NCBI GenBank assembly: GCA_029194725.1
Contig: JARFXQ010000005.1
Coordinates: 175,447-239,446, forward strand
DNA: 64,000 nt
Reading direction: 5' to 3'
DNA from: Nitrospira sp.
GTDB taxonomy: Bacteria; Nitrospirota; Nitrospiria; Nitrospirales; Nitrospiraceae
In this document: positions 52,739 to 64,000 of the stretch, in pieces
How positions within the stretch are numbered: the stretch's first letter is position 1
Layout: every line of letters starts with the position of its first letter
Position numbers and translations under genes: made by a program
Notes under the pieces: model-generated
What the model saw: only the letters and a program-made list of their open reading frames with translations
What the model was told of the DNA's origin: nothing
Databases searched by the model: none

Positions 52739-54288
52739 GATGGCTCGGTTTTCGGCAGTACTCCGGAAAACAGGACGCGTCGATGGAAGAGCTGTTCAAA
52801 CAGATCGGCTCTGCTCTTCGCGGCCCACAATTCCATCTCCGCGTCCGCTGTCAAATGAACTTCAATTGTAATCTGTTTGCCGAATTTGACACTCAATGCC
52901 TGAACAAGCGAGAAATGCGTCCGATCGAGGCCGTCGGCGATCCGTAGCAACGAGGCAAGGATCTTGACCACACGTTGCAAACGGGGTGTCAGACAGGCGA
53001 GTGGCTCGTGCTTCAACGACGGCAACGCTCGTCGGTGGTAGCGGGCGATATTGGCGATCACGTCGATTTCATCAGCCGCAAACCCACCTAAGTCACTATG
53101 TTTAATGAGGTAATACGCGTGTTTATGATGTTGTCTCGGATTGATGAGATAGCCCACATCGTGCAGAATGGCTGCGTACTCCAGCCAGGTGCGCTCTTGC
53201 GCTCCCAAGCGATGCTCTTTCTTGGTTTGATCGAACAAACTCAGTGCCAGGCCTGCCACATGCAGTGAATGGGCCTCCGGTGCCTGACAGCGTCGGGCAA
53301 GGCCGATCACGTTTCGACGACGAACGTCAGGAATATCGTGCTCAGCTTTCAGCCTCTCTCGGTGTCGTACGATAAAATCGTAGATTATACCCTCTCGAAT
53401 AGCCTTGTCGCAGAGTGTTATCTCGTTGAGGTCGGACAGCTCCAGAAGACAGCTAAGGACCGAGGCAGTCGGCAACAGCGTGTCGACACGCTTGGGGTCT
53501 AGACCGGGAATGGCCAAACGAGCCTTGATCGATGACTTCGCCAATTCCGCTTCGAGAGAGCGGATATCCCTCAGAAGAATCGTCGCGAGATTATGCTGCG
53601 GCAACGGTCGTCCGGTTTGGCGGAGATGGATGACTTCACCGACATTCCCGGCCATACCGGAGGTGGCGACCAATGTCTGAAACTTCTTCATCTTGAATGA
53701 TCCGAGCGCGTCGCGCAGATGGGTGAGCACTGCCTTATTCAGGGCCTGCATCATCGACTCGGACGGTGGAGTCTTGGTGAGGAATTGTTCGGCTAAACGG
53801 ATCGATCCAAGCTTGAGACTCTTGCCATGAATCAAGCCTTCTCGATTCCCTGCCATCAATTCCACGGACCCGCCTCCAACGTCGACCACCAAGGTTGGTC
53901 CGTCGGGGAGGGCGATGCTGTTCTTGACGCCCAGGAAAATCAGTCGGGCTTCCTCTGCCCCACTGATGACCCGCACCCTCAGGCCCATTTGGTCCATGAT
54001 CATGGCGACGAAATCACCGCCGTTTTTGGCTTCGCGCACGGCACTGGTCGCGACTGCGACGATACGTTCGAACCCTTTGTTACGGGCGAGCGTGACCAAC
54101 GTTTTGAGAACTTCCAATGCACGGGTCATGGACTCTTCCGAGAGCCGCCTGGTTGCGAACACGCCGTTGCCCAAACGGGTCACGTCCTTAAAACGGTCCA
54201 GTATCTTGAAACTGGCGTCGGGAAGAATTTCGGCCAGCACCATATGAATGGAGTTCGTCCCGATGTCGATGACGGCGAGCTTAGACAC
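52735..54288 (-). CDS. ppx: Ppx/GppA exopolyphosphatase / pppGpp phosphohydrolase with HD-type C-terminus
   Basis: This 517-residue protein has an N-terminal ASKHA fold ('LAVIDIGTNSIHMVLAE', 'VVDVGGGSVELM', 'TSGMAGNVGEVI') of about 300 residues. The C-terminal helical HD-like domain includes 'EYAAILHDVGYLINPRQHHK'. It hydrolyses polyphosphate or pppGpp. The two dTMP-kinase-like genes downstream and SixA nearby suggest a nucleotide/phosphate module. Specificity between Ppx and GppA cannot be decided. Confidence 0.9.
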   Translation of the reverse strand: MSKLAVIDIGTNSIHMVLAEILPDASFKILDRFKDVTRLGNGVFATRRLSEESMTRALEVLKTLVTLARNKGFERIVAVATSAVREAKNGGDFVAMIMDQMGLRVRVISGAEEARLIFLGVKNSIALPDGPTLVVDVGGGSVELMAGNREGLIHGKSLKLGSIRLAEQFLTKTPPSESMMQALNKAVLTHLRDALGSFKMKKFQTLVATSGMAGNVGEVIHLRQTGRPLPQHNLATILLRDIRSLEAELAKSSIKARLAIPGLDPKRVDTLLPTASVLSCLLELSDLNEITLCDKAIREGIIYDFIVRHRERLKAEHDIPDVRRRNVIGLARRCQAPEAHSLHVAGLALSLFDQTKKEHRLGAQERTWLEYAAILHDVGYLINPRQHHKHAYYLIKHSDLGGFAADEIDVIANIARYHRRALPSLKHEPLACLTPRLQRVVKILASLLRIADGLDRTHFSLVQALSVKFGKQITIEVHLTADAEMELWAAKSRADLFEQLFHRRVLFSGVLPKTEPS

Positions 54289-54409
54289 GGAGGTTCCCTA
54301 CGATCGGAGAATCGATGGACCTTAATGAAAGAGCGGGTAGCCTGTCAACATTCACGATGTACACTCTGCGTGACATGCACATGAGAGCAGGGGAGCGTGG
54401 CGGAAAAGA

Positions 54410-54979
54410 TTATCTGACGACGAAATGGACGCTTCGGTTTCTCTGTCTGCATTCGCTGGTATGCACAAAACACAACGGGCGATCTTTCCCGTAACTGGTT
54501 GTCTGGATATCGACGGAGAGCCCCAGCTCCTGAAGGTAGGCTTTTACATTCTTGGCTCGACGCTCGCCCAACACGAGATTGTATGTCGATGTACCGAATT
54601 CATCACCGCGCCCTTCCAGGAGGAGGCCTGGCACCCGGTCTTGTTGCAGTTGTTTGGCATCGGCCTCCAAGACGCGCATCGCATCCATCCGGACGGTGAC
54701 TTGATCAAAATCGAACAAGACGTCGTCCAAGATTCCGAGGGGAAGACCGGTGCTGTTTCGTGCCAAGAGTTCTGATCGCATGGTCGGGCTTGTTCGCGAG
54801 TCGGTCAGTTGCGCGTCGTCAGGAGGAATCTCTTGAATCGCTGGTTCCTTGATCAGTTCTTCCTGTGCCAGCTCCTCTTGTCCAGCTGATCCCCACCACC
54901 ATCTTAATCCGCAACCCTGTACGAGGAAAACGGCGATGACGAACATGCTCGACGCCATGATACCGCGCACCTGTCTCAT
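54410..54979 (-). CDS. Pal/OmpA-like peptidoglycan-associated lipoprotein
   Basis: The 189-residue protein has a lipobox 'FLVQGC' (Cys23) and a charged linker to about residue 80. Its C-terminal OmpA-like domain has 'DDVLFDFDQVTVRMDAMRVL', 'GRGDEFGTSTYNLVLGERRA' and 'SYGKDRPLC', where Asp and Arg are the peptidoglycan-binding residues. It anchors the outer membrane to peptidoglycan. It is a separate gene, 120 bases from ppx, convergent with nothing. Two extra Cys near the C-terminus are slightly unusual. Confidence 0.88.
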   Translation of the reverse strand: MRQVRGIMASSMFVIAVFLVQGCGLRWWWGSAGQEELAQEELIKEPAIQEIPPDDAQLTDSRTSPTMRSELLARNSTGLPLGILDDVLFDFDQVTVRMDAMRVLEADAKQLQQDRVPGLLLEGRGDEFGTSTYNLVLGERRAKNVKAYLQELGLSVDIQTTSYGKDRPLCFVHTSECRQRNRSVHFVVR

Positions 54980-55012
54980 AGCTGCTCCTCCGAGTGAAGG
55001 ACGAGACGATCG

Positions 55013-58693
<3,681 letters not shown>

Positions 58694-58828
58694 TGGGTCA
58701 ACCTAGCATCGCGACGAGAACAGCGTCAACGGAGCCGCGGGACAGGTCGCGTTCCAGCCTGGCAGATGTCAGAAATTCCAATCTTGTCGTAATTGAAGTT
58801 GTGATAGTCTAGGAGCAGCAGGACACGA

Positions 58829-60271
58829 ATGAGAGAGATCGGCCCATACTCCAATTATCGTTTGACTGTCCGTCTGGAATTGGCGAACAAGCCGGGTATC
58901 TTTGCCAAGGTAGCGGCGCTGTTGGCGGAAGAACAGGCCAATCTCGGAGCTGTCGACATTGTGTCGGCGACGAAGACCCGCATGGTTCGGGATGTCACTT
59001 TTGATGTTCAGAGCGAGCAGCATGGCGAAAAAGTGCTCGCTCGTTTGGGCGAGTTGCCGGACGTCATCGTGCTCTCTGCATCCGATCGAATTTTCCTCCT
59101 CCATCTTGGAGGCAAAATTCGGGTGGGGAGCAAGTTCCCGATTAGTACCAGGAACGTGCTCTCCATGGTGTATACACCGGGTGTTGGTCGTGTTTCTCAA
59201 GCGATCGCGAAGGACAAGTCGAAAGTCTATACCTTTACGAGCAAGAGCAATAGCGTGGCGGTCGTCTCGGACGGGTCCGCCGTGTTGGGGCTGGGCAATC
59301 TTGGCCCGGAGGCGGCTCTTCCTGTCATGGAAGGCAAGGTGATGCTCTTTAAAGAGCTGGCGAACATCGATGCCTGGCCGATCTGTGTGAATACGCAAAA
59401 TCCGGATGAAATCGTGCGGATCATCCAAGGTATCGCGCCTGGATTCGGCGGCATCAATTTGGAAGACATCAGCGCCCCACGGTGTTTCGAGATCGAGCGA
59501 GAACTGAAACAATCGCTTGATATTCCTGTGATGCATGATGACCAGCACGGCACGGCCGTGGTTCTCCTGGCAGCGCTGTCGAATGCGCTGAGGGTCACCG
59601 GCAAACAGCTGGAACAGGTTCGGATTGTCGTCAATGGGCTCGGTGCCGCTGGCACGGCCTGCTGTCGGATCTTGTTGGCTGCCGGCGCGGCACATGTGCT
59701 GGGATGCGACAAGGAGGGCATCATCCTGTACGGGGAAGCCGAGCAACTACGAGCCTGCCGAACCGATCTTCGCGCCTGTCTGGCGCGAGACAGTCCGAAA
59801 GGAACGCTGCGTGATGCGCTGAAAGGCGCCGATGTATTCATCGGTCTATCCGTCGGCAACGTGGTGACGGCCGACGATCTCGATCTGATGGCTCCAGATC
59901 GAATCGTCTTTGCGCTGGCCAACCCAGATCCGGAGGTTTCACCCGAGCTTGGGGTTGCTCGCTGCGGGATCTTTGCGACCGGGCGATCTGATTATCCGAA
60001 TCAGATCAACAATGCCCTTGCGTTTCCGGGAATATTCCGTGGTGCGCTCGATGTCCAAGCAGGCGAGATCAACGAGGCCATGAAGTTGGCCGCGGCGCAG
60101 GCCATCGCCCAGGTGATTCCCGAAAATACGTTGAGTGAGGACTATATCATCCCCAGCGTATTTGATAAGGACGTTGTCCCCCGTGTCGCGCGGGCAGTTG
60201 CTGCCGCTGCGCGGGCCAGCGGAGTCGCCAGGCGACGGGCTAAGGTGGACGATCCCGCCATCCTTGAGTAG
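58829..60271 (+). CDS. NAD(P)-dependent malic enzyme with N-terminal ACT domain
   Basis: The 480-residue protein has an ACT-like domain at about 12-85 ('RLELANKPGIFAKVAALLAE'), then a malic enzyme core with 'VYTPGVGRVSQAI', 'VAVVSDGSAVLGLGNLGPEA', 'IPVMHDDQHGTAVVLLAAL', 'VVNGLGAAGTACCRILLA' (NAD-binding) and 'ALANPDPEV'. It decarboxylates malate to pyruvate. The ACT domain implies small-molecule regulation. It is divergent from the YyaL fusion gene; the gap has no clear promoter. Confidence 0.93.
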   Translation: MREIGPYSNYRLTVRLELANKPGIFAKVAALLAEEQANLGAVDIVSATKTRMVRDVTFDVQSEQHGEKVLARLGELPDVIVLSASDRIFLLHLGGKIRVGSKFPISTRNVLSMVYTPGVGRVSQAIAKDKSKVYTFTSKSNSVAVVSDGSAVLGLGNLGPEAALPVMEGKVMLFKELANIDAWPICVNTQNPDEIVRIIQGIAPGFGGINLEDISAPRCFEIERELKQSLDIPVMHDDQHGTAVVLLAALSNALRVTGKQLEQVRIVVNGLGAAGTACCRILLAAGAAHVLGCDKEGIILYGEAEQLRACRTDLRACLARDSPKGTLRDALKGADVFIGLSVGNVVTADDLDLMAPDRIVFALANPDPEVSPELGVARCGIFATGRSDYPNQINNALAFPGIFRGALDVQAGEINEAMKLAAAQAIAQVIPENTLSEDYIIPSVFDKDVVPRVARAVAAAARASGVARRRAKVDDPAILE

Positions 60272-60371
60272 GCGCTGCGTTGCTCCCATGCGAAACAAAC
60301 AGGCTGCTGCGGTCTTCAGGCTGTCCTGGTGACTGTGGTACAATACGCCTTCTTCGAAGTCCGAGCGAACC

Positions 60372-61001
60372 ATGCCGTTCTCGACCGCGAAATTTCTGAA
60401 GTTCCGAAGTGGGATGCAAAATCGCATCGGTTCACTGCGTTCAAAGACGGAAGACAGCTTGGAATGTGCCGTCGATACGATGATGGAAGAACGTGTGGAC
60501 GGATTCTTCCAGGTTGAACAGGGACTCGAGGAAATCATCAGGTCCCTCGTCGAAATAGAGGAAGAATTGGGCGCGATTCGAGATTTGGCCGGAGCCATGC
60601 GGTTGGAGTCTCGGCTGGAGTTCGTCGAAGAGCGCTGGGATGAATTCGACAGCGAAATTCGCGAACGTCCCCGACGGCGTCGCAAACGAGTCAGCCTCGC
60701 CGATATGCTGAAAGCCGCCGGTGGAACAGGACAGCTGTCCGAGAATCCACATGCCGTGAATAACGCGGTGGATGCCTATGCGATCATGGGTGTGGAATTC
60801 GGCAGCTCTCTCGCGGATGTCACCGCATCGTTCCGAACCAGGGCGAAGCAACTCCATCCTGATGCGAACAACGGCGATCGTAGTGCTGAACCAGAGCTCA
60901 GGCGTATGTTGGAAGCCTATCAGTTTCTGAAGGAATATCTCAGCCTTAGTAATACGGAACCCATGCCTCCTCCGGATCGCTCCTACAGCCCATCTGAGTA
61001 A
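60372..61001 (+). CDS. J-domain protein with N-terminal helical region
   Basis: In this 209-residue protein, residues 20-130 are charged and helical ('QVEQGLEEIIRSLVEIEEEL'). The C-terminal part has a J domain of about 70 residues: 'YAIMGVEFGSSLADVTASFR' and the key 'KQLHPDANNGD' (HPD). It should recruit a DnaK-type chaperone; the partner is unknown. It lies eight bases before the RNase D frame, so the pair is probably co-transcribed. Confidence 0.82.
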   Translation: MPFSTAKFLKFRSGMQNRIGSLRSKTEDSLECAVDTMMEERVDGFFQVEQGLEEIIRSLVEIEEELGAIRDLAGAMRLESRLEFVEERWDEFDSEIRERPRRRRKRVSLADMLKAAGGTGQLSENPHAVNNAVDAYAIMGVEFGSSLADVTASFRTRAKQLHPDANNGDRSAEPELRRMLEAYQFLKEYLSLSNTEPMPPPDRSYSPSE

Positions 61002-61014
61002 CACACCGGTGACG

Positions 61015-62220
61015 ATGCCCACCTCACAGCAGTACATCACGAGCGCGGCCACACTCAACGAATTGTGCGCGCGACTCCGGGACAGCCCGCGCCTGGCGCT
61101 CGATACGGAATTCGTGGGCGAGGAGAGTTTCGTGCCGAAGCTCGAACTCATTCAGGTCGCGACCGACCACACTGCGGCCATTATCGATTTTCCAGCCGTT
61201 CTGTCTAGAGAAGCCCTCGATGGATTCTGGGAAATTGTATGCGATTCAAGGATTCAGAAAGTTGTGCATGCGGGACGGCAAGATCTGGATCTCTTCGCAG
61301 TCCACGCTGGGCGAATCCCAACACCATTTTTCGACACCCAGATCGCGGCGGCGCTGGTCGGCTTCGGTCCTCAGGTCGCCTATGCCAACCTTGTGCAACG
61401 GGTGCATGGAAGAAGGTTGGATAAAGCACATACTTTTACGAATTGGAGTGCCCGCCCGTTGTCCCAGGATCAACTGGCCTATGCGCTGGAGGATGTGACG
61501 TTTTTGTTGTCCATCCATGACCATTTGCACAGCCGACTGTCGAAACTTGGAAGGCTCCAGTGGGCTCATGAAGAGTTCTCTCGCCTTGAAGGTGTCGTGG
61601 GTGAGACTCGTCGCGAGCCGCAAGAACGGTATCAGCGCATAAGAGGATGGGATCAGCTGAAGCCAAGATCGGCTGCGGTACTTCGGGAACTCGCAGCCTG
61701 GCGTGAGGGTGAAGCGAAACGGAGAAATGTGCCTCGGAGCCGGATCGTCCGGGATGAAGTGCTGCTTCAGCTGGCGCGACATCCTCCACGACACCAGGAT
61801 GAGTTGCGCAAGGTCAGAGGGCTCCATGCTTCAGAAGTAGACCGCAATGGAGAGGCGATCCTTGCCACGATTCAAACGGCGCTTGCGCTTCCAGCCTCGG
61901 CTTGGCCGGTGCTTCCGAAAGAACGCAAATCTGAACCGGAATCGAATGGACTCGTCGAATTACTTCAGGCGATCGTGAAGGCTCGCGCCGCGGAGAAAGA
62001 GATTGCTCCGACCTTGTTGGCGACGAACGCTGATCTCCAGGAGTTGGTCGATGCCAAGACAAATCGGTCAACACTGGATCTCCCACTCCTGAAAGGATGG
62101 AGACGAATCTTGGCGGGTGATCTCCTGCTTGATGTGCTAGACGGAAAGGTCGCCTTTACCGTTGATCCACATGCGCGGACGATTCGGTGGTCGCTGTCAG
62201 AGCCGACCACGGTCCGCTGA
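61015..62220 (+). CDS. rnd: Ribonuclease D
   Basis: The 401-residue 3'-5' exoribonuclease has DEDDy motifs: 'ALDTEFVGEES' (Asp30/Glu32), 'VVHAGRQDLDLF', 'FDTQIAAALVG' and 'YALEDVTFLL'. An HRDC-like domain starts near 215 ('WREGEAKRRNVPRSRIV'). It trims tRNA 3' ends. ATG 61015 is preferred to GTG 61009. It is convergent with the ArsC-like gene. Confidence 0.92.
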   Translation: MPTSQQYITSAATLNELCARLRDSPRLALDTEFVGEESFVPKLELIQVATDHTAAIIDFPAVLSREALDGFWEIVCDSRIQKVVHAGRQDLDLFAVHAGRIPTPFFDTQIAAALVGFGPQVAYANLVQRVHGRRLDKAHTFTNWSARPLSQDQLAYALEDVTFLLSIHDHLHSRLSKLGRLQWAHEEFSRLEGVVGETRREPQERYQRIRGWDQLKPRSAAVLRELAAWREGEAKRRNVPRSRIVRDEVLLQLARHPPRHQDELRKVRGLHASEVDRNGEAILATIQTALALPASAWPVLPKERKSEPESNGLVELLQAIVKARAAEKEIAPTLLATNADLQELVDAKTNRSTLDLPLLKGWRRILAGDLLLDVLDGKVAFTVDPHARTIRWSLSEPTTVR

Positions 62221-62334
62221 CCGGCTCAGCCTGAGCATGTTGCAAGAGCCCGCCAAGGTTGAGAGAGTGAGCCTACTGACAATCCTCTGAGCTTCTACAG
62301 TATAGCTTTATGTTTCTGAATTGAAATGTCGGAG

Positions 62335-62685
62335 CTACAAGAACTTCTTGATAGAGTCAGCCGGTCTCGCCAGCATGGCCTGGTCGCCTTTCTCTACGAT
62401 CGGCCGTTGAATAAGGTCCGGGTGTTTCACCATCAGGTCGAGTAGCTCATCGTCCGAGAGCTGTTTCTTCGCCAGGCCGAGCTCACGGTACAGGTCTTCT
62501 TTGGTTCGAAGTACGTCTTTAGGGGATAGGGCGGCCTTCTTCAAAAGCGTCTTGAGCTGAGTTTTGGTAAACAAGCGCTCGTAATAGTTGACGGCTGTAA
62601 AGGGCGCCCCACTGTCCTTGAGCAGTTGTACGGCTTGTCGGCAGGTCGTGCAGGTTGGTTTGTGATAGATCGTGATCTCCGCCAT
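62335..62685 (-). CDS. ArsC/Spx-family thioredoxin-fold protein
   Basis: The 116-residue protein has 'YHKPTCTTCRQAVQLL' (CxxC near the N-terminus), 'LSPKDVLRTKEDLYRELG' and 'HPDLIQRPIVEKG', typical of Spx/YffB/ArsC relatives. Two redox cysteines rather than the ArsC single Cys suggest a redox role, not arsenate reduction. ATG 62685 has AAGGAG five bases upstream. It is divergent from the next gene. Confidence 0.88.
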   Translation of the reverse strand: MAEITIYHKPTCTTCRQAVQLLKDSGAPFTAVNYYERLFTKTQLKTLLKKAALSPKDVLRTKEDLYRELGLAKKQLSDDELLDLMVKHPDLIQRPIVEKGDQAMLARPADSIKKFL

Positions 62686-62773
62686 AGTCACTCCTTGTGA
62701 AAAAACGCGTCTTGACGATTTTTTTCAGTCTGTGTTAGATCCCAATCACGGAAATGCCTGAGAGAGGATCATC

Positions 62774-63142
62774 ATGCCGTGGATTGGAACCAGCTCCACC
62801 GGTCAGTTTGCCTGCGCCAATGCCGTTCAACGAACGTTGAAAGATCTCCATATCAAGCGTAAGGGCCAGCCCGTCTTTGTCCTGGGGCATGTGCTCGCTC
62901 GGAAAATGCAAGAGGCAACCTTTGAAGCCTTCAACGACCGGTTGGCTGTTGTGAAGTTCAACGATGAGGGACTCGTGGGCTATGACCCTCAAGAGCTCCT
63001 GCTTCCAACTGAAATTGATGAGCATGGCGTTCCGTATTTTGAGATTCGGTCATGTCGATCCTGCGGGATACACTTTCCTCTTACCATAGAGGAACAGGAT
63101 TCCGACCATGAGCCTGAACAGTGTCCAGAATGTGCAGCCTGA
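62774..63142 (+). CDS. Hypothetical protein with C-terminal zinc-ribbon motif
   Basis: 122 residues. The first 85 have mixed alpha/beta character ('QPVFVLGHVLARKMQEATFE', 'VGYDPQELLLP'). The end has CxxC 'SCRSCGIHF' and 'EQCPECAA', a likely zinc ribbon. I do not recognise a family. Function is unknown. Confidence 0.7.
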   Translation: MPWIGTSSTGQFACANAVQRTLKDLHIKRKGQPVFVLGHVLARKMQEATFEAFNDRLAVVKFNDEGLVGYDPQELLLPTEIDEHGVPYFEIRSCRSCGIHFPLTIEEQDSDHEPEQCPECAA

Positions 63143-63153
63143 TCCTCCAGATG

Positions 63154-63546
63154 TTAGTCGACAAACGGAGCCACTTCCAGGGCTTTTTTCAGCAGGCAAT
63201 CTCCCGCAACCCCCTGCAACAGCATCGGTAACATGGCTGCGTCGATTGCGCGCACCGAGAGAACGCGGAATCCGTCCGGAGCCTTCTGCCCTTCGAGTTT
63301 GAGCGCGTGACAGATTTCCAGTGCTTTCCAAACTAAATTGGACAGAATCTGGTCGGATGCGAGCAGATTCATGTCCGCGACCGTATCCTCGATCGCGACC
63401 TTTGCTGGAATCCTTGTCCTATCCTTGGGAGATTCGCTGACAACAGCGAACGCGACTGTCGGTTCGTCTGCCATGACGCCAGAAGCCGTCATGATCCCCG
63501 TCGGCAAGATCAGGAGGCAGCAAATGACGGCGGCTGGTCCTCTCAT
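63154..63546 (-). CDS. Hypothetical secreted protein
   Basis: The 130-residue protein has an N-terminal signal peptide ('AAVICCLLILPTGIMTASG', cut near 'VMADEP'). The mature part has an Asp/Leu-rich helical segment ('EDTVADMNLLASDQIL') and ends in hydrophobic 'LKKALEVAPFVD'. No known family recognised. It is convergent with the zinc-ribbon gene, with stops 12 bases apart. Confidence 0.6.
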   Translation of the reverse strand: MRGPAAVICCLLILPTGIMTASGVMADEPTVAFAVVSESPKDRTRIPAKVAIEDTVADMNLLASDQILSNLVWKALEICHALKLEGQKAPDGFRVLSVRAIDAAMLPMLLQGVAGDCLLKKALEVAPFVD

Positions 63547-63701
63547 TCACGTCCCTGATCCATGCCTCTATACGATACTATCCGATCATGCAGGACGTAG
63601 TATGCCAATCATGATTTTCCATTGCAAGAATGACGCGCCGTCATGGTAGGGTAGTGATAGGCGAAGCAACATCTCTTTTATCTTTTACCTGAGGGTCCAT
63701 C

Positions 63702-64000
63702 ATGCCCCATGATTTCATGCCGGGATTAGCTGGTGTCCCGGCCGCTACTTCATCGATCAGCGATGTTGACGGTCAACGCGGCGTTCTGGAATACCGCGGG
63801 ATTCGAGTCGAAACACTCTGTTCGAATTCCTCGTACCTGGAAACGGCGTATCTTCTTCTTTTCGGACATCTTCCTTCAGCGACTGAATTCCAACGGTGGG
63901 TCACCGACATCACCCATCATCGGCGTGTGAAGTTTCGCATCATCGATTTGTTGAAAACTTTGCCGGAACAGGGTCATCCCATGGATGCGCTCCAGGCGGC
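63702..64000 (+). CDS. gltA: Citrate synthase, 3' truncated by window edge
   Basis: The N-terminal 99 residues are visible: 'DVDGQRGVLEYRGIRVETLC' and 'YLETAYLLLFGHLPSATEFQ' are the starting signature of citrate synthases. The RBS GAGGGT lies nine bases upstream. The enzyme condenses oxaloacetate and acetyl-CoA. Genes of this kind in Nitrospirota may run in reductive or oxidative TCA variants; the visible part does not decide. The remainder lies beyond position 64000. Confidence 0.9.
   Translation, partial: MPHDFMPGLAGVPAATSSISDVDGQRGVLEYRGIRVETLCSNSSYLETAYLLLFGHLPSATEFQRWVTDITHHRRVKFRIIDLLKTLPEQGHPMDALQA

Noticed and set aside
60298..60335. 'caggctgctgcgg...caggctg' as another copy of the dispersed repeat
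   Set aside because: Only a short imperfect resemblance and no inverted partner.

Overview
The window reads as a dense piece of chromosome from a Gram-negative, probably nitrite-oxidising Nitrospira-like bacterium (phylum Nitrospirota). This assignment is an inference. It rests on an exosortase/VPLPA-CTERM exopolysaccharide locus, a complete-looking type II secretion operon, moderately GC-rich codon use and 'TTAGCAGGCTGCGGAAAA'-type dispersed repeats. No rRNA, tRNA or CRISPR array was seen.

Layout. (1) 1-10208, plus strand: the 3' part of a formylglycine-generating-enzyme-like gene, then a signalling block with a large PAS-PAS chemoreceptor, CheR, CheD and CheB. A partner-switching set follows: two STAS proteins, a receiver-PP2C phosphatase, an HPt protein and a receiver-HATPase protein. 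No CheA, CheW or hybrid kinase is present, so input must come from elsewhere. (2) 10401-20984, minus strand: a type II secretion operon in the order gspC-E-F-G-H-I-J-N-L-M-K, lacking the secretin gene gspD. (3) 21130-50608, plus strand: a roughly 29-kb exopolysaccharide locus. It holds GDP-fucose synthesis (gmd, fcl), wecB, a flippase, an O-antigen-ligase-type protein, three glycosyltransferases, an acetyltransferase and two paralogous secreted hydrolase-like proteins. It continues with a VPLPA-CTERM protein with its own candidate sigma-54 promoter, an XrtD-type exosortase fused to EpsI, a WecA-like initiating transferase, a PrsT-like TPR lipoprotein, an export protein, an outer-membrane protein, a chain-length regulator, a tyrosine-kinase-like ATPase, an ExeA-like ATPase and a TPR protein. 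An intact IS256-family element, two IS3-family fragments and an IS256 remnant interrupt its middle. (4) 50789-54979: SixA, two thymidylate-kinase-like paralogues, a Ppx/GppA phosphatase and a Pal-like lipoprotein. (5) 55013-64000: a DUF255/YyaL-aldo-keto reductase fusion, an ACT-malic enzyme, a J-domain protein, RNase D, an ArsC/Spx-like protein, two hypotheticals and the start of citrate synthase.

How it fits together. The EPS locus builds, flips, polymerises and exports a polysaccharide that probably contains fucose and an N-acetylhexosamine. XrtD would process the adjacent VPLPA-CTERM protein at the cell surface. The chemoreceptor/partner-switching block is a plausible surface- or redox-responsive control system, though no direct link to EPS is visible. 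The most notable points are the self-contained XrtD/VPLPA cargo unit, the hydrolase-like paralogue pair, the split PP2C/HATPase switch, the missing gspD, the Walker-lysine-to-arginine Tmk paralogue and the 138-bp repeats that overlap stop codons.
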